Source: CAYLXX01 sp964387955
Lineage (GTDB): Bacteria; Patescibacteriota; Microgenomatia; UBA1406; GWC2-37-13
Length of the DNA: 64,000 nt
Assembly (NCBI GenBank): GCA_964387955.1
Contig: CAYLXX010000001.1
Span: forward strand, 23,132-87,131
Reading direction: 5' to 3'
In this document: positions 1 to 8,738 of the stretch, piece after piece
How positions within the stretch are numbered: position 1 is the stretch's first letter
How the letters are laid out: each line of letters opens with the position of its first letter
Notes under the pieces: generated by a model
What the model was told of the DNA's origin: nothing
The model's database searches: none
What the model saw: the letters and a program-made list of their open reading frames with translations, nothing else
Program-made: the position numbers and the translations under genes

Positions 1-1094
1 TTGAAACCTTAGATCCTGAGCAGAATCACTCATTTTCAGATCACTATCTTGAAGTGCCGTATGATTTATCAGAAGTATTTTTTATAACTACTGCCAATAT
101 TTTAGATACGATTCCCGAAGCCTTGCTGGATAGACTTGAGGTTATACACTTTGCCGGTTATACGGAAGACGAAAAGTTTAATATCGCCAAAAATTACTTG
201 GTTAGAAAACAGACTGAAGCGCATGGATTATCCACAGAGGACCTTAAAATTACAGATGAAGCCTTGAAACTTATGATTCGCCGTTATACACGCGAAGCAG
301 GCGTACGTAACTTAGAGCGACAGGTTGCAACAACTGCCCGTAAAGTGGCCCGAGAGATTCTTGAAGAAGTTAAAGGTGGTAAAAAATATATCAAAAAAAA
401 CGTGACTGAGACTACAGTACCGAAATATCTTGGACCATACAAGTATTCCTCTTCTATGCTTGAAGAGAAAAATGCCGTAGGTATTTCTACCGGGCTGGCG
501 TGGACACAAGCAGGCGGAGATATACTATTTATTGAAGTTGCTATTATGCCGGGTAAAGGACAATTGGTTCTTACCGGGCAGCTTGGCGATGTGATGAAAG
601 AGTCGGGCCAAGCTGCCCTCTCCTATGTGAGGTCAAAATGGAATCAATTTGGACTATCTGAGAAATTTTTCCAAAAAATAGATATTCATGTCCATGTTCC
701 AGAAGGCGCTGTGCCTAAAGATGGACCATCGGCAGGTCTTGCAATAACTACCGCTATGGTTTCTGCCCTTACCAAAACTCCCATCAAGCGTGATGTGGCG
801 ATGACAGGCGAAGTTACTCTGCGCGGTCGAGCACTTGAGATCGGTGGAGTCAAAGAAAAAGTTATTGCAGCCCATAGAGCCCAGATTAAAACGATTATTT
901 TACCTCTGGAGAATAAAAAAGATCTCGAAGACATACCTAAATATGTCCTTGACGATTTACATTTCGTATTTGTTAGCCATGTGGACGATGTATTGAAAGT
1001 AGCCTTAGCGTATGCTCCCAACAAACCGCATTTTCCATTACTCACAAGACAATTCGCTACTATAAAAAAAGAAGAAAACGGTTTACACAACTAA
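1..1094 (+). CDS. lon: ATP-dependent Lon protease, C-terminal part (5' end outside window)
   Basis: The reading frame is open from base 3, so the window starts inside the gene; 363 residues are visible. Lon is a cytoplasmic ATP-dependent serine protease that degrades misfolded and regulatory proteins. The visible part begins in the AAA+ module (FFITTAN, then the sensor region DTIPEALLDRLEVI), continues through the small helical AAA+ subdomain (REAGVRNLERQ) and ends with the complete Lon-type protease domain. The catalytic serine lies in DGPSAG (codon at 729-731) and the catalytic lysine in GGVKEK (about 852). Both catalytic residues and the usual C-terminus are intact. The pterin dehydratase follows after 1 base, suggesting co-transcription. 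The promoter is outside the window. Identification is secure from the protease-domain motifs. Confidence 0.97.
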   Translation, partial: ETLDPEQNHSFSDHYLEVPYDLSEVFFITTANILDTIPEALLDRLEVIHFAGYTEDEKFNIAKNYLVRKQTEAHGLSTEDLKITDEALKLMIRRYTREAGVRNLERQVATTARKVAREILEEVKGGKKYIKKNVTETTVPKYLGPYKYSSSMLEEKNAVGISTGLAWTQAGGDILFIEVAIMPGKGQLVLTGQLGDVMKESGQAALSYVRSKWNQFGLSEKFFQKIDIHVHVPEGAVPKDGPSAGLAITTAMVSALTKTPIKRDVAMTGEVTLRGRALEIGGVKEKVIAAHRAQIKTIILPLENKKDLEDIPKYVLDDLHFVFVSHVDDVLKVALAYAPNKPHFPLLTRQFATIKKEENGLHN

Positions 1095-1095
1095 T

Positions 1096-1344
1096 ATGGA
1101 GATTCCAGCAGGCTGGTCGCTCAAGGATAACACCATAGAGAAAGAATTTACATTTAAAAACTTCAAAGAGGCTCTCGATTTTGTCAATAAAGTAGGGGAA
1201 CTTGCAGAGTCAGTTAATCATCACCCCGATATTTTTCTTCATAATTGGCGCAATGTTACTCTTTCATTAACCACTCACAACGCAGGACATCTTACAGAAA
1301 AAGATACGATATTAGCTGAGAAAGTTAATGTCTTAAACCCGTAA
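1096..1344 (+). CDS. Pterin-4a-carbinolamine dehydratase-like protein
   Basis: An 82-residue protein of the PCD/DCoH family, near the short end of the family size. It carries the family signature HHPDI (about residues 42-46) followed by a conserved W and the TTHNAGHLTEKD stretch typical of the fold. In other organisms the enzyme dehydrates 4a-hydroxytetrahydropterins formed by aromatic amino acid hydroxylases, but many bacteria with a PCD lack such hydroxylases, so a role in pterin metabolism or as a small accessory protein is equally possible. It starts 1 base after the lon stop. Its last 12 bases overlap the end of the convergent FemAB-like gene. The family call is confident; the physiological role here is not. 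Confidence 0.85.
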   Translation: MEIPAGWSLKDNTIEKEFTFKNFKEALDFVNKVGELAESVNHHPDIFLHNWRNVTLSLTTHNAGHLTEKDTILAEKVNVLNP

Positions 1345-2325
1345 CTTAAGAAAAATTCCTCTAAACTTGTGAGCAGTGTTATAGAGTTTATATAAAGTTG
1401 AGTTAATCACAAGGTCATAGCTGCCGACAAATTCTACAAATTCAGTGCCGTAACCTTCTTTAAATCTTGTAAACCCTGACCAAGGATTTTTTTGGTCATA
1501 TGAAGCGGGGAGAGAGCCCCACATGTCAAATGTTTTAGCACCTAATTTTTTGCCAAGTAGAATTGTTTCCCACATGATGAGGTTTGAGGCCATCAAATTA
1601 CGGTGAAGATCTGAAGTACCGCCATACGGGTAATACAAGACGTCGTTAAAGTGAAAAAGTTCATAAGCGGCTAGGGGAGTATTTTCATAATAGGCAATGA
1701 GAATATGGGCAATATTTTTTTTCATACTTTCCCACACTATCTTGTGATAATGGTGATTATGACCGTGATATTTTTGTCTTTTGGTAGTTTCGAAATACAA
1801 TTTCGCAAATGTTTCAAAGCCTTTGTCGTTTGATTCTTCACGTACAACAACGCCTTTTTTTTGAGCAAGTTTAATATTGTATCGTGTTTTTGATTTACAA
1901 TTTTTTAAGAGTATTTCTTCGGAAGGTGCCAAATCGAGCATTTGGGTCCAAGCCGGAAAAAGAGGATGAGATGAAGTAACAAGTCCAGCTGGAATTGCAT
2001 GTTTAAAATCCTGTTTTTTAATATATGGTTCAAGTTTCACGAAGATTGCTTGCTCTTTTTTGGCTATATCTTTTATAAACTCGAGTGCGTCTTGAGTGGG
2101 AAATTCGGATCGGGGTACGTAGCCTATGGTGTAGTGGGTATAGGGGATTTTGTGAAATGTCATCTGGTTAACATGTTGCAATGTATCCCCTTTGAATTCC
2201 CCTATTCGCAACACTTTTATTCCAAGAGCTCTTTTGGATTCTCCCCACTCCCACGACTGCACCGGATTGACAGAAACTTCATTAAACTCTGTAGGATTGA
2301 AATCGTCGGGAATAATTTTTATCAT
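1333..2325 (-). CDS. FemAB/FemX-like aminoacyl transferase (GNAT-type peptidoglycan bridge enzyme)
   Basis: A 330-residue protein with the two-GNAT-fold layout of the FemABX family: an N-terminal part with SWEWGESK, a middle SKTRYNIKLAQKKG helix pair, and a C-terminal part with YYPYGGTSDLHRNLMASN and MWGSLPASYDQKNPWSGFTRFKEGYG. In Gram-positive bacteria such enzymes add amino acids from aminoacyl-tRNA to the lipid II side chain; related proteins modify other cell-surface molecules. I place the start at ATG 2325 rather than the longer frame because it makes an ATGA overlap with the stop of the upstream glycosyltransferase, the same arrangement seen between its neighbours. It is the last gene of a polysaccharide operon, so it could modify peptidoglycan or a surface glycan. 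Confidence 0.82.
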   Translation of the reverse strand: MIKIIPDDFNPTEFNEVSVNPVQSWEWGESKRALGIKVLRIGEFKGDTLQHVNQMTFHKIPYTHYTIGYVPRSEFPTQDALEFIKDIAKKEQAIFVKLEPYIKKQDFKHAIPAGLVTSSHPLFPAWTQMLDLAPSEEILLKNCKSKTRYNIKLAQKKGVVVREESNDKGFETFAKLYFETTKRQKYHGHNHHYHKIVWESMKKNIAHILIAYYENTPLAAYELFHFNDVLYYPYGGTSDLHRNLMASNLIMWETILLGKKLGAKTFDMWGSLPASYDQKNPWSGFTRFKEGYGTEFVEFVGSYDLVINSTLYKLYNTAHKFRGIFLKLRV

Positions 2326-3419
2326 ACGTTTTTGATCACTTTTAACGTCTGCTCGGCGCACTTGTTCCATGAATAGAGAGCAGTACGATCCTTACCTTTT
2401 TTGATTAGTTCATTGCGTAATTTTTTATTTTTTAAAGATTCAAGGTCCTCGACTAAACCATGAGGTTTCTCAGGATCAAAATAGACACACGCGTCTCCTC
2501 CAACTTCGGCCAGACTTGAAGTAAACGATGAAATAACTGGGCAACTATACGACATCGCCTCAAGTAATGGTACCCCAAATCCTTCATACAATGATGGCAA
2601 GACAAAGCAATAAGCATTTTTGTATAGAGTGACTACATCTTCATCTGGTAAGTAATTGGAAAAAATAATCTGATCAGTTAGTCCACTCTTTTGAGCTTTA
2701 TCAAAAATCGAGTCATACAACCAACCTTTTTTACCTACAATTACCAGTTTCATATTCTGATTTTCTTTATGAAATTTTGTGAAAGCCTCAATGAGCACGG
2801 GTACATTTTTTCTCGGTTGTAAAGTTCCTACGTACAATATATATTTTTCTTTTTTCAGATTGAATTTAGAACTTACTTTCGACCAGGGAGTTTCGCCGAC
2901 GGTTTTTTTTTCGAAGCCATTGTAGACCACCGTAATTTTATTTGGCGGCACTTGATAAAATTTCATCAGGTCCTTTTTGGTATTTTCAGATACTGCAATC
3001 ACTTGTTTGGCATGATCGACTGAATATTTCGTCCAATTTTTAAGTTTGAATAAATCTTTTTTTAAAAATTCATCTGGGTAATAAAAATAGGCTAGATCAT
3101 GAATGGTGACGATCAATGGCACAGGGCAAAATCGCGGCGAGTAATGCGCTGGTGAAAAAAACGCATCAATTCCCCGGATAAAGTTAAGATTTAATGGTAA
3201 AAAAAATTGACTCCAAAGTTTGGGTCCTTTAACAACTTTATATTTATAGAACTCGTTTTCTTTTGGTAAATCTTCATGGGGTGATTCGCGCAGATAAACA
3301 TTAAATTGTGTTTGGTTGTTCGCTCTATTTTGAAAATAAGACAGTAGATTATATGTATAGACCGAGACTCCGACTTTTTGTTCGACATTGGCATCATTGC
3401 CGTCAACTCCGATTACCAT
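2322..3419 (-). CDS. GT4 family glycosyltransferase (GT-B fold)
   Basis: A 365-residue GT4 (RfaB/mannosyltransferase-like) enzyme. The N-terminal Rossmann half starts with IGVDGNDANV and GVSVYTYNLL; the C-terminal nucleotide-sugar half has YVGTLQPRKNVPVLIEAF, LVIVGKKGW and the EX7E motif in PSLYEGFGVPLLEAM. It should transfer a sugar from a nucleotide donor to a growing lipid-linked glycan at the cytoplasmic membrane face; the sugar cannot be read from sequence. I prefer ATG 3419, giving the family-typical MVIG start; ATG 3425 is two codons upstream. The gene overlaps its upstream neighbour by 17 bp and is paralogous to it, suggesting tandem duplication. It overlaps the FemAB-like gene by 4 bp. 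Confidence 0.9.
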   Translation of the reverse strand: MVIGVDGNDANVEQKVGVSVYTYNLLSYFQNRANNQTQFNVYLRESPHEDLPKENEFYKYKVVKGPKLWSQFFLPLNLNFIRGIDAFFSPAHYSPRFCPVPLIVTIHDLAYFYYPDEFLKKDLFKLKNWTKYSVDHAKQVIAVSENTKKDLMKFYQVPPNKITVVYNGFEKKTVGETPWSKVSSKFNLKKEKYILYVGTLQPRKNVPVLIEAFTKFHKENQNMKLVIVGKKGWLYDSIFDKAQKSGLTDQIIFSNYLPDEDVVTLYKNAYCFVLPSLYEGFGVPLLEAMSYSCPVISSFTSSLAEVGGDACVYFDPEKPHGLVEDLESLKNKKLRNELIKKGKDRTALYSWNKCAEQTLKVIKNV

Positions 3420-4527
3420 AGACATTTTCAAAAATACTAATAAGCTGCTTGGCAAAATGCTTTCCCGAAAATTCCTCAGCTCGTTTATAACCTTTGTTAA
3501 TTAAAGCTTTTCGCAGTTTTTCATTTAAGTAGAGTTTAGTCAATGCTTTCTCAATGTCTTTTTCAGATTCGGGATCAAATAGTACACCATAGCCGTCGGC
3601 GATTTCTTTCAGCGATGAAGTGTTTGAGGTTGCTACTGGACATCCATACGCCATAGCCTCTACCACAGGGTACCCAAATCCCTCATAAAGAGAAGGATAG
3701 ATGAAAAATAAAGCATTTTGATATAGTTGAGATAGTTGCTTATCTTCTGCATAGCCTAAAAACTTGATATTCTGCGCTGTATTTGATGGTAATTCTTCTC
3801 CCCAGCCCTGCGCGCCAACAATATATAGGTCAATTGGTAACTTGGCATCTATAAAAGCATTAATGAGTCGCTTGATATTTTTTCTTGGCTGCAAAGTACC
3901 GACTGTCAAGATGTATGGTTTATCAGCGATCTTTTTTTCCTCTGGAAAAACGGTAACTTCGACAGCAGGATAAACCACCACCAGTTTATTTTTAGGAATT
4001 TTAAGGAGTTCTTCCACATCTTCTCTCGTTGCATGTGAGTCACAAATAATGAGATTACTCTCTTTTCGCACATAATCTAATTTCCTTTTTTGGTTAGCTA
4101 CGATATTCGCACTGATTTGCATCCTACTTAATTTAAATTCAGTAGTGTCGTGTGATGTTTCAGGAAATCTAAACGCCGCTAAATCATGAATGGTGGTAAT
4201 TTTTTTGGCTTTAGCAGTAGGAGGCTCGGTCCAATCAGAAGTGAAAACTATATCGACATCGCCCACAAATCGTTCGATAGGTAGTTTGTGCCATTTATTC
4301 CACAAGAGATCAAGTGCTGTGGGAGGTAGGGGAAATTGGCGCAGTGTATGTTTTTGGATGATGAGTTTGCGTATTTTCTCTGGAATGGGTTTTCTGAGAG
4401 ATGAATAAAAAAACACATATCTATTTTTATCGTCATATTTGATCAAAGATTCAACTAGGTTTTGTGTATAGCGAGCAACTCCAGTGCCTTGATAGGAAAG
4501 TTGTGAAATATCGATGGCAATTTTCAT
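3403..4527 (-). CDS. GT4 family glycosyltransferase (GT-B fold)
   Basis: A 374-residue GT4 enzyme with the same plan as the next gene downstream: N-terminal MKIAIDISQLSYQGTGVARY, an ITTIHDLAAFRFP segment, and a C-terminal donor-binding half with ILTVGTLQPRKNIKRLINAF, DLYIVGAQGW and the EX7E motif in PSLYEGFGYPVVEAM. It probably adds one hexose to the lipid-linked surface glycan on the cytoplasmic side. Its ATG overlaps the stop of the upstream glycosyltransferase by 4 bp (ATGA), which suggests translational coupling. The shared phrases in these two adjacent GT4 proteins (HDLA, VGTLQPRKN, PSLYEGFG) point to a duplication. Confidence 0.9.
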   Translation of the reverse strand: MKIAIDISQLSYQGTGVARYTQNLVESLIKYDDKNRYVFFYSSLRKPIPEKIRKLIIQKHTLRQFPLPPTALDLLWNKWHKLPIERFVGDVDIVFTSDWTEPPTAKAKKITTIHDLAAFRFPETSHDTTEFKLSRMQISANIVANQKRKLDYVRKESNLIICDSHATREDVEELLKIPKNKLVVVYPAVEVTVFPEEKKIADKPYILTVGTLQPRKNIKRLINAFIDAKLPIDLYIVGAQGWGEELPSNTAQNIKFLGYAEDKQLSQLYQNALFFIYPSLYEGFGYPVVEAMAYGCPVATSNTSSLKEIADGYGVLFDPESEKDIEKALTKLYLNEKLRKALINKGYKRAEEFSGKHFAKQLISIFENVYGNRS

Positions 4528-5714
4528 GATTTCCTAATTGTGCGGTACACAACTTCCAACTGTTTGGAAATTGCTCCCCAACTGTAATTGGCTTTTACAT
4601 GTTCAAAAGCATTTTTTCGAAGTCTTTCATATAATTTTCTGTCGACTAAGATTTTCTGGATCTGGTTGACAAATTCCTCTGCATTGTTGGCCACCAAAAC
4701 TTGTTGATTATTGGTTACTTGCAATCCTTCGATACCTGTTTGAGTAGAAATAACCGGTAAACCAGAAGCCATAGCTGTTAAAATCTTTAGTCTAGTACCA
4801 CCTGGCCCGTAAATGGGCGCAATAAATAAGGTACTTGATTCATAAAAATGCTCGACTGATTTGACATCATTGGGTTTGATATCAACGATCTCTACATTAT
4901 TATGACTTTTGAGTCGCGCCGCTTTTTGACCTGCGATGACTACTCGACAATCGGGCAATCGTTTTTCCAGGAGTGGGTAAATTTTTTTAGTCAAATATTC
5001 AGCCGCTTCGATATTTTGCAGCCAGGAAAAATTACCCATGAAAAGAAGTGTTGGTTTATCGAAATTTTTTTTAGGAAACGGCCAAATAAACATTTCATCT
5101 GCTGCACCATTGGGGATAACGACTGTGGGAATATCGGGTTCGACTTTGGTAAGAAGATTTTTATCGGCCTGCGAAACTGTCGCGACCATACTTGCCTTTT
5201 TCCAGTACAGGCGCTCCCAATATTTAAGCTTAATTATGTCATGATAAAATAAAGGTCGCACCAAAAGCGACAATGAATCAACAAAATGTTGATAGACTTT
5301 GTACTCAATTGTTTGTTCAACAAGAAGTGTCGGGACTGCGGTTTTGGGTAAATGCGGCATTACATAAAATGTTTCTGCATGGATAACGTCAAAATACTCT
5401 TCTTTAAGAAGCCTTTCGAGAAGATTTTTTGCTTCCTCAGAAAAGTTGCGAACAACAAGAAAAGGTTCGGCAGTCAGCGTGGCTTTGGCAATAATGCTTG
5501 GCTGCCAAGGTTTGCCAGGGCGCTTACATAAATAGACTTTATTACAAAAAGCTTTGAGGTATGAGGCGTATTTTTTTTCAGCGGGATCTTTGTATAAGGC
5601 GATCAACGTAATTTCGTGATTTTTGCTTAAGTTACGGAGCAGATTAAGTGTCCGAATTTGTCCGCCAGATGCTGGAGGATAGGGTAGGTACGGCGTCAGC
5701 ATGAGAATCTTCAT
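4524..5714 (-). CDS. GT4 family glycosyltransferase (GT-B fold)
   Basis: A 396-residue GT4 protein less similar to the next two. The N-terminus MKILMLTPYLPYPPASGGQIR contains the glycine loop of acceptor-side GT-B enzymes; the C-terminal half has LLFMGNFSWLQNIEAAEYL, VVIAGQKA and the late donor motif FIAPIYGPGGTRLKILTAMASGLPVI. This GTRLKILEAMA-type motif is usual in the sugar-transferase subgroup often found with exosortase or O-antigen loci. It should act at the cytoplasmic membrane face on a lipid-linked glycan. Start and stop form ATGA overlaps with both neighbours, so this is a tightly coupled operon. Donor and acceptor sugars are unknown. Confidence 0.9.
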   Translation of the reverse strand: MKILMLTPYLPYPPASGGQIRTLNLLRNLSKNHEITLIALYKDPAEKKYASYLKAFCNKVYLCKRPGKPWQPSIIAKATLTAEPFLVVRNFSEEAKNLLERLLKEEYFDVIHAETFYVMPHLPKTAVPTLLVEQTIEYKVYQHFVDSLSLLVRPLFYHDIIKLKYWERLYWKKASMVATVSQADKNLLTKVEPDIPTVVIPNGAADEMFIWPFPKKNFDKPTLLFMGNFSWLQNIEAAEYLTKKIYPLLEKRLPDCRVVIAGQKAARLKSHNNVEIVDIKPNDVKSVEHFYESSTLFIAPIYGPGGTRLKILTAMASGLPVISTQTGIEGLQVTNNQQVLVANNAEEFVNQIQKILVDRKLYERLRKNAFEHVKANYSWGAISKQLEVVYRTIRKS

Positions 5715-7180
5715 AGCTTGAACAAGGCGAATTTGTCGTTCTCAAACACTACCTGAAAATCTGTTTCTCGCTTAACAGCGGCAATGACATCGCCATTCAT
5801 GGTCACAAAATAATTGTAGCCTTTGGTTTTGAGTTCAGGCAAGCTTTTAAAAACAGCTGGTGCTCCGCGGCGATCAGCTAAATAAAGCAAGGTAGTATCC
5901 CCAGTCGTATCTGTGACAATCAAATCAGAGCGAGTAGTGAGAGTATTGATGATACGGGCGATATTGACCTGATCGCCGCCATAACTATAGTTGTCCTTAA
6001 TTCTCTGATAAGACACGACCATCGAAAAAAGCATAATGGCAAAAATCGCAGGATACAATACAAGAGGAGGCAAAAAAGTTCGAGGCACGCTCAGTACGAG
6101 TGAAACACCTACACCAACAAATATAGCAATCGCCGGGAAAATGAGAGTTTGATAATACTCATGCTGGACATTGCCTCCTTGAAAAACGAAAACATATAGC
6201 ATAGAAGCCGCTAAAATAAAGTGCAAAAATAATCGTTTCTGTTTGACCAAAACGCCAAGTATGAAAAAAACTGTCGTAAATCCGCCAAGAATCAAATTAT
6301 TAATTCTTTCAAAAAAGATCCAGCGAAAAAAAGCCGGTCTGAAAAAAATATTTTGCAGTCCTTGAGGTGTATTAACACTTGTGATCAACCAATCAGAGGC
6401 CGGTACTCCTTCTGGATAGGCGCTGATATACTTTCTCCAAAGCAGTAAAGGTACAATCGATACGAGAGCAAAAATATAAGTTCGAAAATCTTTTACAAGC
6501 CCCAACTTGAATTTTTTATAAAAAAGGTACGCAAGCACTAATCCAAAAAATATCGTTGTCGGCTTCACAAGCAGTGCCGCCGAAAAACATACCGCAGCCA
6601 GTATCATAAAAACTGTATCTTTGAGGAAAGTTTTTCTGTCGTCGAAGGCCACTTTATACATGAGAAATATTGCCACAAACGCCAGCATCGTCGCCATGCT
6701 CTCAGGGAGCACAATCCGTGAATAAAATACAAAAAACGGGAATAATGAGTAGGTGAGCGCTCCTGCAATTGCAGCTTTACGATCGACCTCTTCTTTTAAA
6801 AAATAATACACAATGGCGATGATGATAAGCGACGATACAGCAGTAACTAGTCTTCCCCACACATGTACTTCGTAGAACGGGAATAGCTTATAAAGAAAGC
6901 CAAATATGGCGTTATATAGTGGGAATTCGACAAAGCGCAAGCCTTGAGGGTTGTCTTTGCCAGTCTCAATCGGCGACACGTCATCATACTGAGGTTTTAG
7001 CAAATTAAAGCCATCACGGGCAAAATTACGCGCGACTGCGGCTGTATCTGATTGTCGCCAGGAGTGGAAATCTGTCAGTGGTTTATTGATTTGGTAAAGA
7101 CGGGCGGCGAGGGCAACAACGAGGATAATTGTCAAAATAAATATATCTATTCTGTTGAATCGTTCTGACTTTTTTTTCAT
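5711..7180 (-). CDS. GT39/ArnT-like integral membrane glycosyltransferase (GT-C fold)
   Basis: A 489-residue protein with roughly 10-12 hydrophobic segments. The first extracytoplasmic loop holds WRQSDTAAVARNF (about residues 42-54), which contains the acidic residue expected for GT-C enzymes of the PMT/ArnT superfamily, followed by GLRFVEFPLYN. A soluble C-terminal tail (about residues 400-489) follows the last membrane segments. GT-C enzymes use polyprenyl-phosphate sugars and work on the outer face of the membrane. The DPM1-like gene at 9670-10413 in the same locus could supply such a donor. Acceptor unknown: it could be protein or a surface glycan. It lies 10 bp after the O-antigen-ligase-like gene. 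Confidence 0.85.
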   Translation of the reverse strand: MKKKSERFNRIDIFILTIILVVALAARLYQINKPLTDFHSWRQSDTAAVARNFARDGFNLLKPQYDDVSPIETGKDNPQGLRFVEFPLYNAIFGFLYKLFPFYEVHVWGRLVTAVSSLIIIAIVYYFLKEEVDRKAAIAGALTYSLFPFFVFYSRIVLPESMATMLAFVAIFLMYKVAFDDRKTFLKDTVFMILAAVCFSAALLVKPTTIFFGLVLAYLFYKKFKLGLVKDFRTYIFALVSIVPLLLWRKYISAYPEGVPASDWLITSVNTPQGLQNIFFRPAFFRWIFFERINNLILGGFTTVFFILGVLVKQKRLFLHFILAASMLYVFVFQGGNVQHEYYQTLIFPAIAIFVGVGVSLVLSVPRTFLPPLVLYPAIFAIMLFSMVVSYQRIKDNYSYGGDQVNIARIINTLTTRSDLIVTDTTGDTTLLYLADRRGAPAVFKSLPELKTKGYNYFVTMNGDVIAAVKRETDFQVVFENDKFALFKL

Positions 7181-7190
7181 ATCGGCAATG

Positions 7191-8738
7191 TCATTTTTCC
7201 AATTTTTTGGATTTTTGAGTAAGGAGAGTCGTGCTCACTCCAGTATATAAACCTGCAACCAGCCAGAAGTTATAAGCGACTTTAGAGGCCTCAAAAACAT
7301 CGATATACAAAGCATTGATAAGCAGCGCGATCACTCCAAAAATAAATCCCTTAAAAATTAGTCGTTCCTCTGCTTTTAAGCCCTTGGATGCTATGCGTAC
7401 AAAATTACAGATAGAAAATAGTATCCATAAAAAGATGCTTGTACCAACAAGTCCTGTTTCTCCTAGCCAGCGTAAGAAATCATTATCTGTCGCCTCGGTA
7501 ATCGATGATGGGCCGGAGCCGAATACCGGATTATACAAGAAAGCGCCCATGGCTCGCGGCCACTCGATTTGCAGGCGGGTAGCACATGAAATATCACAGA
7601 GAACACTTTTCTCGGGTTTGATAAATTTAGCAATTTCATTGGCTCTTTTTTCGATTTCCGAGCCATTGAAAGGTTTACCGCTTCGCTTAGCTTCCTCAAC
7701 TGCTTCATGTATGGCAGCTGCCTTAATTTCATCGGGAGTAGCAGGCGTGCTATTGGCAGTACTATTCTTGGTAATAACTTGTCCGATAATCGGTACTTCA
7801 TTGAGGTTGTAGCCGCCGGCAGGTAATTCTTTGGTGGAAATTTTTTGGCCAATTTGAGTGGAGCCGGTTGACTCATTTACATAGACTGTTTTTATTTGGA
7901 ACAAACTCTGAAAACGCTTTAACATGTCTCCGGTAACCAAAGTTAAAATTACGGTCAAAACGAGCACCGCGACAAACATCTTGAATTTTCTTGAGTAAAG
8001 TAAAAAAGTGTGTACTGATATAAGGTAGGCGGCAAACGAAGATCGAGCCGCTGTAAATAACAAAACGATGATACTTAAAACAAATGTCACAAAGTAACGA
8101 ACTTGATTGTAAGCAAAATAAAATCCAAGCAGAATGGGCATCGAAAATGTGAGGTACGCAGCTAAATCAAAATGGCCTCCAAACGTTGAGTTGATGCGGT
8201 CTTCTGGATTGAGTATCAGTAATCGTCCGTCAACATAAGCCGGGTTCATCGACTGGATTGAAGGAAAAGCTAGGAATTTTTGTCCAAAGCCGTAGAGTAC
8301 CACAAGCAGTATCGTGACCAGATACCACTTCATATACTGCTTAAAATGGTCATCTGTGATAACTGCGCTTGAGGCGATAAAAAAGATCACCATATACTGT
8401 ATGCGGCGGAAACTATGGAGCAGTCCGATGCTGCTCACCGGAATCGTATTTTGGCCATAGTACCCGACTATGTACGATGTAAAAACAGCTCCCCAAAACA
8501 AGAGAATTGGAATCATAAATTTCGTATTCAGCTTAATTTTTCGTCTGGCCCATTGGATCAAAAAAATTATCGACATGATCGCTGGCAAAAGATCGTCGAT
8601 TCTGATATGTATATATGTGTATTCGACGTGCTTAATAGGAAATTTAGGCAAAAGGGAGATAAGCACGATAAATGCCAAGAGCGAAATGTGGATTAAATTG
8701 TCATCAAGCCAGTGTAGCCACTTTATAAGCTTCTTCAT
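7191..8738 (-). CDS. O-antigen ligase / polymerase-like membrane protein (Wzy_C type)
   Basis: A 515-residue membrane protein with about 11 hydrophobic segments. It shows the Wzy_C pattern: TM helices with a TAARSSFAAYLISV stretch, and a large outer loop ending in RLQIEWPRAMGAFLYNPVFGSGPSS, the position where O-antigen ligases and polymerases carry their conserved arginine and histidine-rich loop. The outer loop is unusually long: residues about 270-390 form a soluble, partly charged insertion (VYVNESTGST through KFIKPEKSVLCDISCAT) including two cysteines four residues apart. It should join or polymerise lipid-linked glycan outside the membrane. The first 35 bp overlap the end of the GT2 gene. 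Confidence 0.82.
   Translation of the reverse strand: MKKLIKWLHWLDDNLIHISLLAFIVLISLLPKFPIKHVEYTYIHIRIDDLLPAIMSIIFLIQWARRKIKLNTKFMIPILLFWGAVFTSYIVGYYGQNTIPVSSIGLLHSFRRIQYMVIFFIASSAVITDDHFKQYMKWYLVTILLVVLYGFGQKFLAFPSIQSMNPAYVDGRLLILNPEDRINSTFGGHFDLAAYLTFSMPILLGFYFAYNQVRYFVTFVLSIIVLLFTAARSSFAAYLISVHTFLLYSRKFKMFVAVLVLTVILTLVTGDMLKRFQSLFQIKTVYVNESTGSTQIGQKISTKELPAGGYNLNEVPIIGQVITKNSTANSTPATPDEIKAAAIHEAVEEAKRSGKPFNGSEIEKRANEIAKFIKPEKSVLCDISCATRLQIEWPRAMGAFLYNPVFGSGPSSITEATDNDFLRWLGETGLVGTSIFLWILFSICNFVRIASKGLKAEERLIFKGFIFGVIALLINALYIDVFEASKVAYNFWLVAGLYTGVSTTLLTQKSKKLEK

Noticed and set aside
686..1090. 134-residue frame antisense to lon
   Set aside because: Covers the Lon protease domain with intact catalytic residues on the other strand; shadow frame.
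2322..4527. Adjacent paralogous GT4 genes as a recent tandem repeat
   Set aside because: They share motifs but differ through most of their length, so this is an old duplication or family resemblance, not a DNA repeat.
7315..7812. 165-residue frame antisense to the O-antigen-ligase-like gene
   Set aside because: Shadow of the well-supported membrane protein; low-complexity composition and no promoter.
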